Notes: a model not told the origin generated them from the letters alone. Counted from the first letter of the stretch, positions 27,177 to 36,086 are shown. The stretch is DNA of 56,374 bases from Clostridia bacterium (GCA_017438865.1 JAFRUN010000008.1:1-56374), one strand, 5' to 3'. A program made the numbers and translations.

Positions 27177-27664
27177 TTCTGCCTTGCCAACCTTTCCCGT
27201 AAATAATGATAATTGCACGGCGGAACCAATCCCTCAATGGAACCGCCCATTTCACCGATCTCACGCACACTCGAGCTCGAAAGGAACGAGTGCTCGGGAT
27301 TTGCCATGAAGTACACCGTGCGGATGTCCGGATTCAGATGCCGGTTCACCGCGTTGATCTGGAATTCGTACTCGAAATCCGTGATTGCCCGAAGCCCTCT
27401 GATGATGTACTGCGCGCCGATCTGCTTTGTGTAGTCGACCAGCAACCCCGAAAACGAACCGGACCGGACGTTTTTGAGTCCTTCCGATTCAATGACGCGG
27501 TCGATCATCTCCACACGCTCTTCCACCGAAAACACCGGTGATTTCGCGCTGTTGTTCAAAACCGCCACATACACGACATCGAACAATCCTGCCGCGTTCT
27601 TCAGAACGTCGAGATGTCCGATCGTAAACGGATCGAAGCTGCCCGGATATACGCCGATCTTCAT
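27173..27664 (-). CDS. coaD: Pantetheine-phosphate adenylyltransferase CoaD
   Basis: 163 residues, standard length. YPGSFDPFTIGHLDVL with the TxGH nucleotidyltransferase motif at about 15-18, RGLRAITDFEYEFQ, and the C-terminal FLSSSSVREI motif. Transfers AMP to 4'-phosphopantetheine in coenzyme A synthesis. Overlaps rsmD by four bases upstream and the coiled-coil gene downstream. Confidence 0.97.
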   Translation of the reverse strand: MKIGVYPGSFDPFTIGHLDVLKNAAGLFDVVYVAVLNNSAKSPVFSVEERVEMIDRVIESEGLKNVRSGSFSGLLVDYTKQIGAQYIIRGLRAITDFEYEFQINAVNRHLNPDIRTVYFMANPEHSFLSSSSVREIGEMGGSIEGLVPPCNYHYLRERLARQK

Positions 27665-28221
27665 TCTCCGTCCTCCTCAATAAGGGAATACCCGCATTTG
27701 CCGAACCGCTTGGTTTTCGCAATGCGGTAAACGCCCGGAACGCCTTGCGGCACAAGATCCGCCGCGTGCTCCAGCACGACCGTTCCGCCCGGACGGATCA
27801 GCCCCGCATCAAACAGCCGCCGAACCGCGTCCCCGGAAAGCCCCTCCCGGTACGGCGGATCCAGAAACGCGAGATCAAACGCTTCTCCGTGGGCGCCGAG
27901 CCGGTCGATCGCCGCTGCATAATCGAGATTCAGCGTCTCCGCGATCTCCGAAAACCCGAGTGTGTCGATGTTTTTCCGGATGATCCCGATGCATGCGGGG
28001 TTGCGGTCGTTCAGCACAACGCGCTTCGCGCCGCGCGACGCCGCTTCCAATCCGAGATTGCCGCTTCCCGCGAACAGATCCAGCACGGATGCGTACGGAA
28101 TCTTAAACTGCAGAGAACCGAACACGGCCTCCTTCACGCGGTCCAGCGTGGGACGGGTTTCAAGGCCTTCGAGCGTCTCGATCTTCCTTCCGCGGGCGGT
28201 GCCCGCAATGATTCTGACCAT
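27661..28221 (-). CDS. rsmD: 16S rRNA (guanine-966-N2)-methyltransferase RsmD
   Basis: 186 residues. MVRIIAGTARGRKI start, RPTLDRVKEAVF, AdoMet loop VLDLFAGSGNLGLEAASRGA and catalytic DPPY in LAFLDPPYREG. Methylates G966 of 16S rRNA. First gene of rsmD-coaD-coiled coil, all joined by four-base overlaps. Confidence 0.96.
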   Translation of the reverse strand: MVRIIAGTARGRKIETLEGLETRPTLDRVKEAVFGSLQFKIPYASVLDLFAGSGNLGLEAASRGAKRVVLNDRNPACIGIIRKNIDTLGFSEIAETLNLDYAAAIDRLGAHGEAFDLAFLDPPYREGLSGDAVRRLFDAGLIRPGGTVVLEHAADLVPQGVPGVYRIAKTKRFGKCGYSLIEEDGE

Positions 28222-28252
28222 AGAAACCCCTATATCTTGTATTGTTTATCCC

Positions 28253-28281
28253 ATTTTAGCACCAAGGTATAGAAATTGCAA
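28253..28281 (-). promoter_or_regulatory. Sigma-A promoter of rsmD-coaD
   Basis: Minus strand TTGCAA (28276-28281), 17 bases, TAAAAT (28253-28258), about 30 bases before the rsmD ATG. Confidence 0.65.
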
Positions 28282-28359
28282 TAGTTTTTGAATAAATTGT
28301 TAACATTTTTTCGATATATTATGTCCGAGTCGAAACGTGTCGGTTTCGACGGAAAAGAA

Positions 28360-28388
28360 TTGACTTTTTTATTGGATTCATGTAGAAT
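28360..28388 (+). promoter_or_regulatory. Sigma-A promoter of alr
   Basis: TTGACT (28360-28365), a 17-base spacer and TAGAAT (28383-28388). It lies inside a longer open frame, which argues for the later alr start at 28417. Confidence 0.75.
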
Positions 28389-28416
28389 CAATGGTTGGAA
28401 AAGGGGGATTTTATCC

Positions 28417-29532
28417 ATGCTTCGCAGTACGCATGCGGTCGTTCATCTGCCCGCATTTTTGAAAAACATCCGGCTTGCCAAACGGCGGCTGAAACCCGAA
28501 ACCAAGTTCCTGGCGGTCATCAAGGCAAACGCCTACGGTCACGGCATCACCGTGGTCGGCGAATATCTGGAGCAATCCGGTCTCGTCGACATGTTTGCCG
28601 TCGCGATCCCGGAGGAAGGCGTGCGCCTTCGCAATTACGGCATCACCCTGCCCATCCTGATCCTGGGCGTGACCGATCCCGATCACATTCCCGCCGTCGT
28701 CGGCAACGAGCTGACCTCCTCCGTCTTCACCGCAAAACAAGTCCGCAACTTTGAGCGCTGCGCCGTCGCCTCCGGCAAGACCGCGCATGTGCACGTCAAG
28801 CTCGACACCGGCATGCATCGCATCGGCGTCACGGACGACGCCATGCTCGACGAGCTTCTGGACGCGTTCGACGCCTGTCCGCACGTTTCGATGGACGGCG
28901 TGTTCACGCACTTTGCAAAGTCCGAATCCGATCCGGCGTTCACGCATCTGCAGGCGCAGCGGTTCGACGCCTTCGTCGCAAGGATCCGTGCGCGCGGCTA
29001 CCGCCCGATCGTGCACGCCGCGAACTCCGCGGCGACGCTCGATTTCCCGGAGCTGCAGTACGACATGGTGCGCTTCGGCATCGCGCTTTACGGCTATCAT
29101 CCCGACGCGAAGCGGACCGAAGGCAGCGGCCTGACGCCGGTGATGTCGCTGATCACCTATATCAGCAATCTCAAGACGATCCCCGCGGGCGAGGGTGTAA
29201 GCTACGGACTCAAATTCGTTGCCTCCCGTCCGACGCGCGTGGCGACGCTTCCCGTCGGTTACGGCGACGGCTACAAGCGCTGCCTCACCGGCAAAACGGA
29301 CGTGCTGATCGGCGGCATCCGGTGCCCGCAGATCGGAACCATCTGCATGGACCAGATGATGGTCGACGTGTCGGAGGTGCCCGGCGTGGCGATCGGCGAC
29401 GAAGCCGTGCTGATCGGCCGGCAGGGCGACGAAAAGATCACCGCGGACGATCTCGCCGAGAAAGCCGATACGATCTCTTACGAGATCCTGCTTTCATTCT
29501 CCGACCGCGTACCGCGTGTCTATGAAAAATGA
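28417..29532 (+). CDS. alr: Alanine racemase
   Basis: 371 residues from the ATG at 28417, downstream of the promoter. The PLP lysine lies in AVIKANAYGHG (about 33-43); KLDTGMHRIG, NSAATLD, and GYGDGYKR with the C-terminal beta domain. IGTICMDQMMVDVS carries the conserved MDQ motif. Makes D-alanine for peptidoglycan; some clostridial Alr enzymes also act in spores. Single-gene unit with a strong terminator. Confidence 0.96.
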   Translation: MLRSTHAVVHLPAFLKNIRLAKRRLKPETKFLAVIKANAYGHGITVVGEYLEQSGLVDMFAVAIPEEGVRLRNYGITLPILILGVTDPDHIPAVVGNELTSSVFTAKQVRNFERCAVASGKTAHVHVKLDTGMHRIGVTDDAMLDELLDAFDACPHVSMDGVFTHFAKSESDPAFTHLQAQRFDAFVARIRARGYRPIVHAANSAATLDFPELQYDMVRFGIALYGYHPDAKRTEGSGLTPVMSLITYISNLKTIPAGEGVSYGLKFVASRPTRVATLPVGYGDGYKRCLTGKTDVLIGGIRCPQIGTICMDQMMVDVSEVPGVAIGDEAVLIGRQGDEKITADDLAEKADTISYEILLSFSDRVPRVYEK

Positions 29533-29538
29533 ACGCAT

Positions 29539-29564
29539 CGCCGTCTTCGGACGGCGTTTTTTCT
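29539..29564 (+). terminator. Terminator of alr
   Basis: CGCCGTC-TTCG-GACGGCG followed by TTTTTTCTT; a compact UUCG tetraloop hairpin. Confidence 0.9.
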
Positions 29565-29593
29565 TGACGGAAAAACGCGTTTGACGGTATAAT
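29564..29593 (+). promoter_or_regulatory. Sigma-A promoter of the YibE/F gene, probably leaderless
   Basis: TTGACG (29564-29569), an 18-base spacer and TATAAT (29588-29593). The ATG at 29601 lies only seven bases after the -10, about where transcription should begin, and no SD precedes it. Confidence 0.7.
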
Positions 29594-29600
29594 AACGGAT

Positions 29601-30905
29601 ATGAAGAAACGGATCGAAACGCTGAAAAAACCGAAGACATGGATCGCCGCTGCGATCGTTCTCACGATCCTCGCCGCGGGCGTCGTGCTCGCGCTGCAGC
29701 TTCACCGTCCGATCGCAAAGTACAACCCCGACCGTGACGACGCCGCACAGGTGTATTTCACGCATATGGCGCTTGCGGCGGACAGCAACCGTCTGCTGTT
29801 TGAGACCGGCGCGCTGCCCGAAGAGTATTCGGATCCCGAAGACGGCAATCCGACGGTTTCCTACGCTTATGCGACGGTGCTCGAGGTGCTGGAGGACGAT
29901 TCCTTCGAGGATCCGGATACCGAGAACGTGCATATCGGCTCGCAGAAGCTGCTCGTTGAGATCACGACCGGCGAGCACAAAGGCGAGCGGCTCGAAATCA
30001 TGAACTACATGAGCAAGCTGTTCGATAAGCACGCCAAAAAGGGCACGTCCCTGCTCGTCTACATCCTGTCCGACCGCGCGCAGGACACGCTTTCCGTTTC
30101 GGTCATGAACTACAACCGGCAATGGATCCTCTTCGCGCTCGTCGCCGTATTTCTGCTTGTGACGGTTCTTGTCGGCGGAAGAATCGGCCTTCGCTCGATC
30201 CTCGGGCTCGGGCTGACGCTCGCCGCCGTCGCCTTTCTCCTCGTTCCCGCGCTTTTAAGAGGGTATCCTGCGATCCCGTTCACGCTGATCCTCTGCGTGC
30301 TCGTCACGGTCGTCTGCTTTCTTCTGCTCGGCGGGCTGAGCCGCAAAACGCTCTCTGCGATCCTCGGGACCGTGGCGGGCTTTTCCGCCGCCTGCCTGTT
30401 CGCTTTGATCGCAGGCAGACTTACGCATCTCGACGGACTCGAATACAACGTCGCCGAGACCGACACGCTTGTGCAGGCGAAGTTTCAGGGCACGCCGATC
30501 AACATTCGCGGGCTGTTTGTTTCCGGCATCGTCATCTCCGCGCTGGGCGCGGTCATGGACGTTGCGATGAGCGTTTCATCGTCGATCGACGAATTGAAGA
30601 CCGTCAATCCCGGCATGCATTTCAGGCAGCTGTTCCGAAGCGGTATGCGTATCGGGCGCGACGCCGTCGGCACCATGACGAACACGCTGATCCTCGCGTT
30701 CGCCGGCGGTGCGCTCGTCAACCTACTTTTGATCCGGTATTTCAACTGGGACTGGAAGGCGATCCTGTCCGGCGACTATATCACGCACGAGGTCATCACC
30801 GGCATATCCGGCAGCATCGGGCTGATCCTTGCCGTGCCGCTGACCGCGCTGATCGCCTCGGCATTATGCGCCCGTACCGGTCAGCCAAAAGATTCAAGCA
30901 AATAA
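29601..30905 (+). CDS. YibE/F family membrane protein
   Basis: 434 residues. One N-terminal membrane helix (about 14-34), an extracytoplasmic domain (about 35-170), then seven or so helices with GGRIGLRSILGLGLTL and the conserved GAVMDVAMSVSSSIDEL segment typical of YibE/F proteins. The family is of unknown function and is thought to be a transporter. The start codon appears to coincide with the transcript start (see the promoter). No terminator is obvious in the 106 bases after the stop. Confidence 0.88.
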   Translation: MKKRIETLKKPKTWIAAAIVLTILAAGVVLALQLHRPIAKYNPDRDDAAQVYFTHMALAADSNRLLFETGALPEEYSDPEDGNPTVSYAYATVLEVLEDDSFEDPDTENVHIGSQKLLVEITTGEHKGERLEIMNYMSKLFDKHAKKGTSLLVYILSDRAQDTLSVSVMNYNRQWILFALVAVFLLVTVLVGGRIGLRSILGLGLTLAAVAFLLVPALLRGYPAIPFTLILCVLVTVVCFLLLGGLSRKTLSAILGTVAGFSAACLFALIAGRLTHLDGLEYNVAETDTLVQAKFQGTPINIRGLFVSGIVISALGAVMDVAMSVSSSIDELKTVNPGMHFRQLFRSGMRIGRDAVGTMTNTLILAFAGGALVNLLLIRYFNWDWKAILSGDYITHEVITGISGSIGLILAVPLTALIASALCARTGQPKDSSK

Positions 30906-31011
30906 ACGCGGTTCGCGTCGTGCGTTCACCGGAGGAAGCACCGGCGAGCCGAAGGCGGATACGGACCGGCGTTCGGCGTCCCCGTGACGGTGAACGCAGC
31001 CGAACAGCGGA

Positions 31012-31605
31012 TCACGTTCGCGGAATAAGCGGAACGACTCCGTGCGCGCGGCGCAGACGGAACGAGATCCGTTCGCGCAGCGCGGCGTTCAGAATCAGCA
31101 GAAGCAGCCCGAGTGACTGCGCGCACAGCGCGTCGCCGTTCCCGAGTTCCAGCACCGTGCTCCGGAACAGCGTATAGTCCCCCGCCATTCTGATCAGGAG
31201 CATTACAAAGGGCGCCGCGGCGATCGCGAGCGCCTTTGCATTTGCGTCGCGGCAGAACAGCGCGGAAACGAGCAGTGTCGGCGCCGCGATCAGGAATCCC
31301 TGTTCAAAAAACAGCGGGAACGCGTCGCACAGCTCCCAACCGAGAAGCCCGCCCGAAAGCGCGGCAAACAGCGCGCCGAACGGATGATCGGTCGGGCACA
31401 GACCTGCGGTCAGCAGCAGAAACGCGCACGGCGCAAAGCATAGCCGCACGGTCGGTTCCGTGACCGTCGGCACAAGCGTCAGTCCGAATACGACCGGAAG
31501 CAGGCACAGAAGCGCGATCTTTTCGCGCTTGAACAGCACCCGGTCGAACCACCCGCCGCCCGAAAGAAGCAGCAGGACCAATATCAGAATTCTTGCGGTC
31601 CACAT
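31012..31605 (-). CDS. Hypothetical membrane protein
   Basis: 197 residues, about six hydrophobic helices and little else; I do not recognise the family. The only ATG sits right behind the U-run of the terminator that follows guaD, leaving no room for its own ribosome site other than GGATG inside the hairpin. Translation may therefore depend on read-through from the purine genes and on hairpin opening, or the true start may be downstream. Codon use matches neighbours. Confidence 0.55.
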   Translation of the reverse strand: MWTARILILVLLLLSGGGWFDRVLFKREKIALLCLLPVVFGLTLVPTVTEPTVRLCFAPCAFLLLTAGLCPTDHPFGALFAALSGGLLGWELCDAFPLFFEQGFLIAAPTLLVSALFCRDANAKALAIAAAPFVMLLIRMAGDYTLFRSTVLELGNGDALCAQSLGLLLLILNAALRERISFRLRRAHGVVPLIPRT

Positions 31606-31648
31606 AAAAAATACATCCCGTCCTTTCCGGATAGGATGTGTTTTTTGT
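31606..31648 (-). terminator. Hairpin with U-run after the MocA-GuaD gene
   Basis: On the minus strand ACATCC pairs with GGATGT around an inner small stem, followed by ATTTTTT that runs into the next start codon. Terminator-like; it may instead act as an attenuator of the membrane-protein gene. Confidence 0.65.
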
Positions 31649-31661
31649 TTGATTCCATGCG

Positions 31662-33497
31662 TTATTTCAGGCGTTTGCCCTCGCCGTACACCGCCACGAT
31701 GTCCTTCGGCTCGGCGATATAGACCGCGCGGTCGAACCGCTCCCGCAGCGTCAGCCGCGCCGTGTCGGGATATTCACGGTCGTCAATGACCACGGCGTGC
31801 AGCTTGTCGCCCTTTTGGAAGCCGGGCTTTGCGCCGAAATGCTTCGCGCCCGCCGTGGTGCCGAGATAGTACCCCTCCGCCACGGAGAGGAACGGGATCG
31901 TCCAGCCGCTTTCGATGCGCTTGATCTTTGAAACACGGATCGACATCTGGATCACGTTCAGCATCGAAAGATGCGCGCCGCCCGCAATGTCGCTGCCGAG
32001 CACCACGTCGAGTCCCTCGTCGAGCATCGTGCGGATCGGTGCAACGCCGCTTGAAATGTTCGTATTCGAGTCCGCGCAGTGCACGACCGTCACGCCGTGC
32101 GTTCTGATCGCCTCACGCTCGCGCGCGTCGCTGTGCACGCAATGCGCCATCAGCGTGCCGGGCTTCCAAAGCCCGTATTTTGCGTAGGTCTCCCAATACT
32201 GCGCGCAGTCGGGATGCAGGGAATGCACCAGCTCGATCTCGCTCGTGTTTTCACTCAGATGCGACTGCACCGGCAGATCCCGCTCGGCTGCGATCTTTCC
32301 GAGCCACTCCATCAGCTCGTTCGAGCACGACGGCGTGAACCGCGGCGTGATGATCGGACGAATGTGCGAAAACCGGTCGCACGCGTCGAGCCAGCGCAGC
32401 GTTTCGCGCTTGCTCTCCTCCGTCGTTTCGGAATAGTACGCGGGGCTGTTGCGATCCATATTGACCTTTCCGACATAACCGGAGATACCCGCGCGCTCGA
32501 GCTCCTCCATCAGCACCAGCGTCGCGTCCGTATGCAGCGACGAGAACATACTCACCCGCGTCGTGCCGTAGTCGACCAGACGGTCGGCGAGCGTGCGGTA
32601 ATGCATCCTGGCGTAATCCGGATCGGCAAACCGCGCCTCGGTACGGAACGTATAGGTGTGAAGCCAATCCAAAAGAGGCAGATCCATGCCCATGCCGAGC
32701 ATCGGAAACTGCGGCGCGTGCAGATGCATATCGCAGAACGACTGCATGATCAGCGCGTCGCCGTAGTCGGCAAGCTGTCCGCTTTTGAACCGCTCGGGCA
32801 GCGTTTCGAACACGCCTTCGATCACGCCGTCGCCGTCGAGCACGATATATCCGTCGCGCACGGCGTTCAGCTTGCCGAGCTCCGGAACCGTCAGAATGTT
32901 GCCGTGCAGCACATACCAGCGCGATTCGTTCCGATCGAGCGTGTCGATGTCCTCAAGCTCTGCAGGCGGCGCGTCAACCGTCAGGAGCCGGTCGAGGTGC
33001 TTTGCAATGACCTGACTGCCGCCGACGTCGCCGGACAGCGTCAGAAGCGCCGGAAACAGATCCTTCGGAAACAGCACCGGATTGCCGCGTCTGCCGTTCG
33101 CGGCCGGCGCGACGATGCGCGTCGGATCGCTTCGGAACGCATTCAGAAGCGCGTCAACCGTCTTTTCGCTCACGCGGGGCTGATCCCCCACCGCATACAG
33201 AATCCCGTCCGGATCGCTTTCCAGCGCGTTTTCCGTGCCGATCACGACGCTTGAGGCGATGCCGCGCTCCGGATCCGGATTCTCCGCCACGCGATACTCC
33301 ATCCGCTCCGCAACCAGGCGACGCTCCTCCGCCCCCGTCCGCAGTACGACGGTGCGGGAAACAAACCGGTCTCTCATCCGGTCGTAGAGTTCCAGCGCGT
33401 GCAGGAGCATCGGCTTCCCGTCGATCGGGTATGCGAGCTTGTCGCTGCCGAAGCGCTTGCCGCCGCCGGCAGCCGTCAAAACCAGAGCGATCTTCAT
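31662..33497 (-). CDS. MocA-like nucleotidyltransferase fused to guanine deaminase
   Basis: 611 residues, two enzymes in one chain. Residues 1-190: molybdenum-cofactor cytidylyltransferase (MocA/MobA) fold with LTAAGGGKRFGSDKLAYPI (GxxxRxGxxK) and AVGDQPRVS. Residues about 195-611: amidohydrolase of the guanine deaminase type, with metal motif CDMHLHAPQFP, HLSENTSEI, CVHSDAR and GSDIAGG. Guanine deaminase makes xanthine; MocA supplies the cofactor form used by xanthine dehydrogenase-type enzymes, so the fusion joins two steps of one pathway. Start overlaps the hydantoinase stop by four bases. No molybdenum hydroxylase lies in the window. Confidence 0.9.
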   Translation of the reverse strand: MKIALVLTAAGGGKRFGSDKLAYPIDGKPMLLHALELYDRMRDRFVSRTVVLRTGAEERRLVAERMEYRVAENPDPERGIASSVVIGTENALESDPDGILYAVGDQPRVSEKTVDALLNAFRSDPTRIVAPAANGRRGNPVLFPKDLFPALLTLSGDVGGSQVIAKHLDRLLTVDAPPAELEDIDTLDRNESRWYVLHGNILTVPELGKLNAVRDGYIVLDGDGVIEGVFETLPERFKSGQLADYGDALIMQSFCDMHLHAPQFPMLGMGMDLPLLDWLHTYTFRTEARFADPDYARMHYRTLADRLVDYGTTRVSMFSSLHTDATLVLMEELERAGISGYVGKVNMDRNSPAYYSETTEESKRETLRWLDACDRFSHIRPIITPRFTPSCSNELMEWLGKIAAERDLPVQSHLSENTSEIELVHSLHPDCAQYWETYAKYGLWKPGTLMAHCVHSDAREREAIRTHGVTVVHCADSNTNISSGVAPIRTMLDEGLDVVLGSDIAGGAHLSMLNVIQMSIRVSKIKRIESGWTIPFLSVAEGYYLGTTAGAKHFGAKPGFQKGDKLHAVVIDDREYPDTARLTLRERFDRAVYIAEPKDIVAVYGEGKRLK

Positions 33498-34864
33498 TTT
33501 CTGTACCTTTCCGGGGGCCTGCGGAAGACGAACCGTCCGCGGTTCGGCAGAACGAGCGCGCCGTTTTCCACGACAAGCTCGCCGTTCAGAAGCACGTCGC
33601 GCGTGCGTCCCGAGACCTCCATGCCCTCATACGGCGAATTGTCGCACGCGTGCAGGTTCGTTTTCCATGAGATCGTATGTCTGTCGTCCGGATCGAAGAT
33701 CACGATATCCGCGTCGCTCCCGACGCGCAGTGCACCCTTTTGCGGGAACATGCCGAACAGCCGCGCCGCGCGTTCGCTCAAAAGAAGCGCCATCTGTTCG
33801 AGCGTGATCGCACCGGTCCGCACCGCATAGGTATAAACCAGCTCCGCACGGTTCTGCACGCCCGCGCCGCCGTTCGGGATCTTCGAGAAATCGTCTCTGC
33901 CCAGCGCCTTTTGCTGCATTGTAAACGAGCAATGATCCGTTCCGATAAAGTCAATATCCTTTTTGCGCATGCCGTCGAGGATCGCCGCGCGGTCTTTTGC
34001 CTCGCGAAGCGGCGGCGACATCACGAACTTCGCGCCGTCGGGATCGGCATAGCGCTTTACGTCGAGCGTGAAATACTGCGGGCACGTTTCGGCATAGACC
34101 TCCACGCCGCGTTTGCGCGCTGCGCGCACCTCTTCGAGCCCGTCCGCGGTGGACAGGTGCACCACCCACGCGGGATTGCGGGAAAGCTCCGCGATGCGCA
34201 TCAGCCGCGCCACGCCCTCCGCTTCGACCGCCTGCGGCCGCGTGACCGGATGCGCGGTCGGATCGAGGTGTCCCTTTGCCTTCTCCTCCGCGATGCGCGC
34301 CTGCAGAACGTCGTAGTTTTCGCAATGCACGCCGATGACGCCGCCGCGCGCGCCGATGAACTTCTGCGCGTCGTAGATCTGTCCGTCGTTGACCTTCATC
34401 GCGTCGTACACCATATACATCTTGAACGAGCTGACGCCCGCCCTGAACATGTCGTCGACCTCGGCTTTGCGCGCGTCGTTCCACTCGGACACCGCCATAT
34501 GGAAGCCGTAGTTGCAGGAGCTCTTTTCGGCTTTCTTATGCCACAATTCGAGCGCGTCGTGCATCGTCATGCCGCGGTCCTGCGTTGCGAAGTCGAGCAC
34601 CGTGGTCGTGCCGCCGACGACCGCCGCCCTGGTTCCGGTCTCGAAATCGTCTGCGGTCACGGTCACGCCGAGATCGAGATCGAAATGCGTGTGCGTGTCG
34701 ATGAATCCGGCAAAGATGAAGCATCCCGCCGCGTCGATCACGCGGTCTGCTTTTGCGTCGATATGTGCCGCGATCTTTGCGATCTTTCCGTCGCGCACAA
34801 GGAGATCCGCCCGTCTTCTTCCCGTCGACCGGACGATCGTTCCGTTCTGAATCAATATCTGCAT
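33494..34864 (-). CDS. hydA: D-hydantoinase / dihydropyrimidinase
   Basis: 456 residues. Cyclic amidohydrolase with first metal motif GFIDTHTHFDLDLG (about 55-68); a metal-bridging Lys is expected near the SSFKMYMVYD segment; later GVHCENYD, VVHLSTADG and DFIGTDHCSF give further metal ligands. Opens hydantoin or dihydropyrimidine rings. In E. coli-type selenium-dependent purine gene sets, hydA accompanies mocA and an aminohydrolase, which matches the neighbour here. First gene of the unit. Confidence 0.92.
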   Translation of the reverse strand: MQILIQNGTIVRSTGRRRADLLVRDGKIAKIAAHIDAKADRVIDAAGCFIFAGFIDTHTHFDLDLGVTVTADDFETGTRAAVVGGTTTVLDFATQDRGMTMHDALELWHKKAEKSSCNYGFHMAVSEWNDARKAEVDDMFRAGVSSFKMYMVYDAMKVNDGQIYDAQKFIGARGGVIGVHCENYDVLQARIAEEKAKGHLDPTAHPVTRPQAVEAEGVARLMRIAELSRNPAWVVHLSTADGLEEVRAARKRGVEVYAETCPQYFTLDVKRYADPDGAKFVMSPPLREAKDRAAILDGMRKKDIDFIGTDHCSFTMQQKALGRDDFSKIPNGGAGVQNRAELVYTYAVRTGAITLEQMALLLSERAARLFGMFPQKGALRVGSDADIVIFDPDDRHTISWKTNLHACDNSPYEGMEVSGRTRDVLLNGELVVENGALVLPNRGRFVFRRPPERYRK

Positions 34865-34891
34865 GCTCTCGCCTCCGCACAGACTTTTACA

Positions 34892-34920
34892 GATAATATA
34901 ATATCATATCCGCCGCGGTT
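34892..34920 (-). promoter_or_regulatory. Probable promoter of hydA
   Basis: Minus strand TTGCGA followed after 17 bases by TATTAT in an AT-rich stretch, about 30 bases before the start codon; boundaries are approximate. Confidence 0.45.
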
Positions 34921-34942
34921 TCGCAAGCGGATCGATGCGCAT

Positions 34943-34972
34943 AAAAAAGATCCCGCGCTTTTGCACGGGATC
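34943..34972 (-). terminator. Minus-strand hairpin with U-run upstream of hydA
   Basis: GATCCCGTGC-AAAA-GCGCGGGATC then TTTTTT. One pair is G.U on the minus strand but A/C on the plus strand, so the minus-strand RNA is the functional one. No gene lies upstream on this strand; see the promoter at 34989-35017. Confidence 0.75.
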
Positions 34973-34988
34973 CCCTTTCGGCGATTAC

Positions 34989-35017
34989 AGTATAGCACAT
35001 CCGGCGGATAAATACAA
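34989..35017 (-). promoter_or_regulatory. Promoter just upstream of the hydA leader hairpin
   Basis: TTGTAT (35012-35017), a 17-base spacer and TATACT (34989-34994). Transcription would start about ten bases before the hairpin at 34943-34972. Confidence 0.6.
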
Positions 35018-35072
35018 GTCTTTCCTTTTTTGCAGAACTCGGTTATGATGGTGTCGACAGGGGGAAACAACC

Positions 35073-35645
35073 ATGCTTTATCACGCATCGCAAACGCCGG
35101 GGATCGAAACGCTCGATCCGCGCGTCAGCAACGAGGACGTCCCGCGCGTCTATTTTTCCGACAAGCGCGAAAACGTGCTCGTCTATCTGTCCAACGCCGT
35201 CGAAAAGACCTGCCGCGAGGACGGGTTCGTTCACACCGGCAAGTGGCAGAAATGGGCGACTTACGGCTTCACAAAGGAAGGGCTTCTGCATTTTTCGGAG
35301 TATTACGAAAACGCGCTTACGGACACCTATGCCGGCGTATCGGCATATATCTACTCGGTCGAACCCTCCGACGCGATCTTCCGGTCTGAGAAGATCCGCA
35401 ACTGCTTCTATGCCGAAACGCCGCAGAAGGTCGCTTCCTGCGAATTCGTGCCGGACGCGCTGGAAGCGCTTCTGAAAGCCGAGCGCGAGGGCAGGATCGT
35501 CATCACCCGCTTTGCGGAGCTTTCCGACCGCATGCGCAAATGGATCTATGAAACTACCTTCGACGAATACCGCAAGGGAAAGGACGCGCCGGACTACCGA
35601 TACTTTTTGAAAAAGAAATATCCGTTTCTCGAAAACGAAGCATAA
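35073..35645 (+). CDS. Conserved hypothetical protein
   Basis: 190 residues, no membrane helices or signal. The start LYHASQTPGIETLDPR...VYFS resembles the N-terminal strand pattern of ADP-ribosyltransferase/RES-like folds (YHAS, then a VYFS strand), but I cannot identify catalytic residues with confidence and do not assign a function. AGGGGG lies eight bases before the ATG. Solitary, between the hydA leader and the ribosomal protein operon. Confidence 0.6.
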   Translation: MLYHASQTPGIETLDPRVSNEDVPRVYFSDKRENVLVYLSNAVEKTCREDGFVHTGKWQKWATYGFTKEGLLHFSEYYENALTDTYAGVSAYIYSVEPSDAIFRSEKIRNCFYAETPQKVASCEFVPDALEALLKAEREGRIVITRFAELSDRMRKWIYETTFDEYRKGKDAPDYRYFLKKKYPFLENEA

Positions 35646-35650
35646 ACAGC

Positions 35651-35683
35651 AAAAGCCCCGTGCAGAACGCACAGGGCTTTTTC
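35651..35683. terminator. Terminator between hypothetical gene and rpsI
   Basis: AAAAGCCC/GTGC pairs with GCAC/GGGCTTTTT around AGAAC; usable from both sides. Confidence 0.8.
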
Positions 35684-35693
35684 TTTGAGACGA

Positions 35694-36086
35694 TTATCTC
35701 TTGGAGAACTGGGGTGCGCGGCGGGCTGCATGCAGACCGTACTTTTTGCGCTCCTTCATTCTCGGATCGCGGGTAAGGAATCCCGCCTTCTTCAGCGTGC
35801 CGCGAAGCTCCGGATCGGCGGAGAGAAGCGCGCGGGAGATGCCGTGACGGATCGCGCCCGCCTGGCCGGTCGTACCGCCGCCGTAGACGTTCACGTTCAC
35901 GTCGTATTTTTCGGAAAGGTTCGTGAGAACCAGGGGCGAACGGACGATCATCTTGAGGGTTTCGAGCCCGAAATACTCGTCGATGTCGCGCTTGTTGATC
36001 GTGATGTTGCCGCTGCCGGGGAGAAGACGAACGCGCGCGACGGACTTTTTGCGTCTGCCGGTGCCGATATAAGCGATCTTTGCCAT
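35694..36086 (-). CDS. rpsI: 30S ribosomal protein S9
   Basis: 130 residues. [16 protein letters not shown] start, [19 protein letters not shown] and the basic C-terminus [23 protein letters not shown] that reaches the P-site tRNA. Follows rplM after 18 bases, the usual L13-S9 operon. Confidence 0.98.
   Translation of the reverse strand: MAKIAYIGTGRRKKSVARVRLLPGSGNITINKRDIDEYFGLETLKMIVRSPLVLTNLSEKYDVNVNVYGGGTTGQAGAIRHGISRALLSADPELRGTLKKAGFLTRDPRMKERKKYGLHAARRAPQFSKR

Noticed and set aside
34943..35017. Purine riboswitch upstream of hydA
   Set aside because: The transcribed part before the hairpin is far too short for a purine aptamer and no conserved core is visible.
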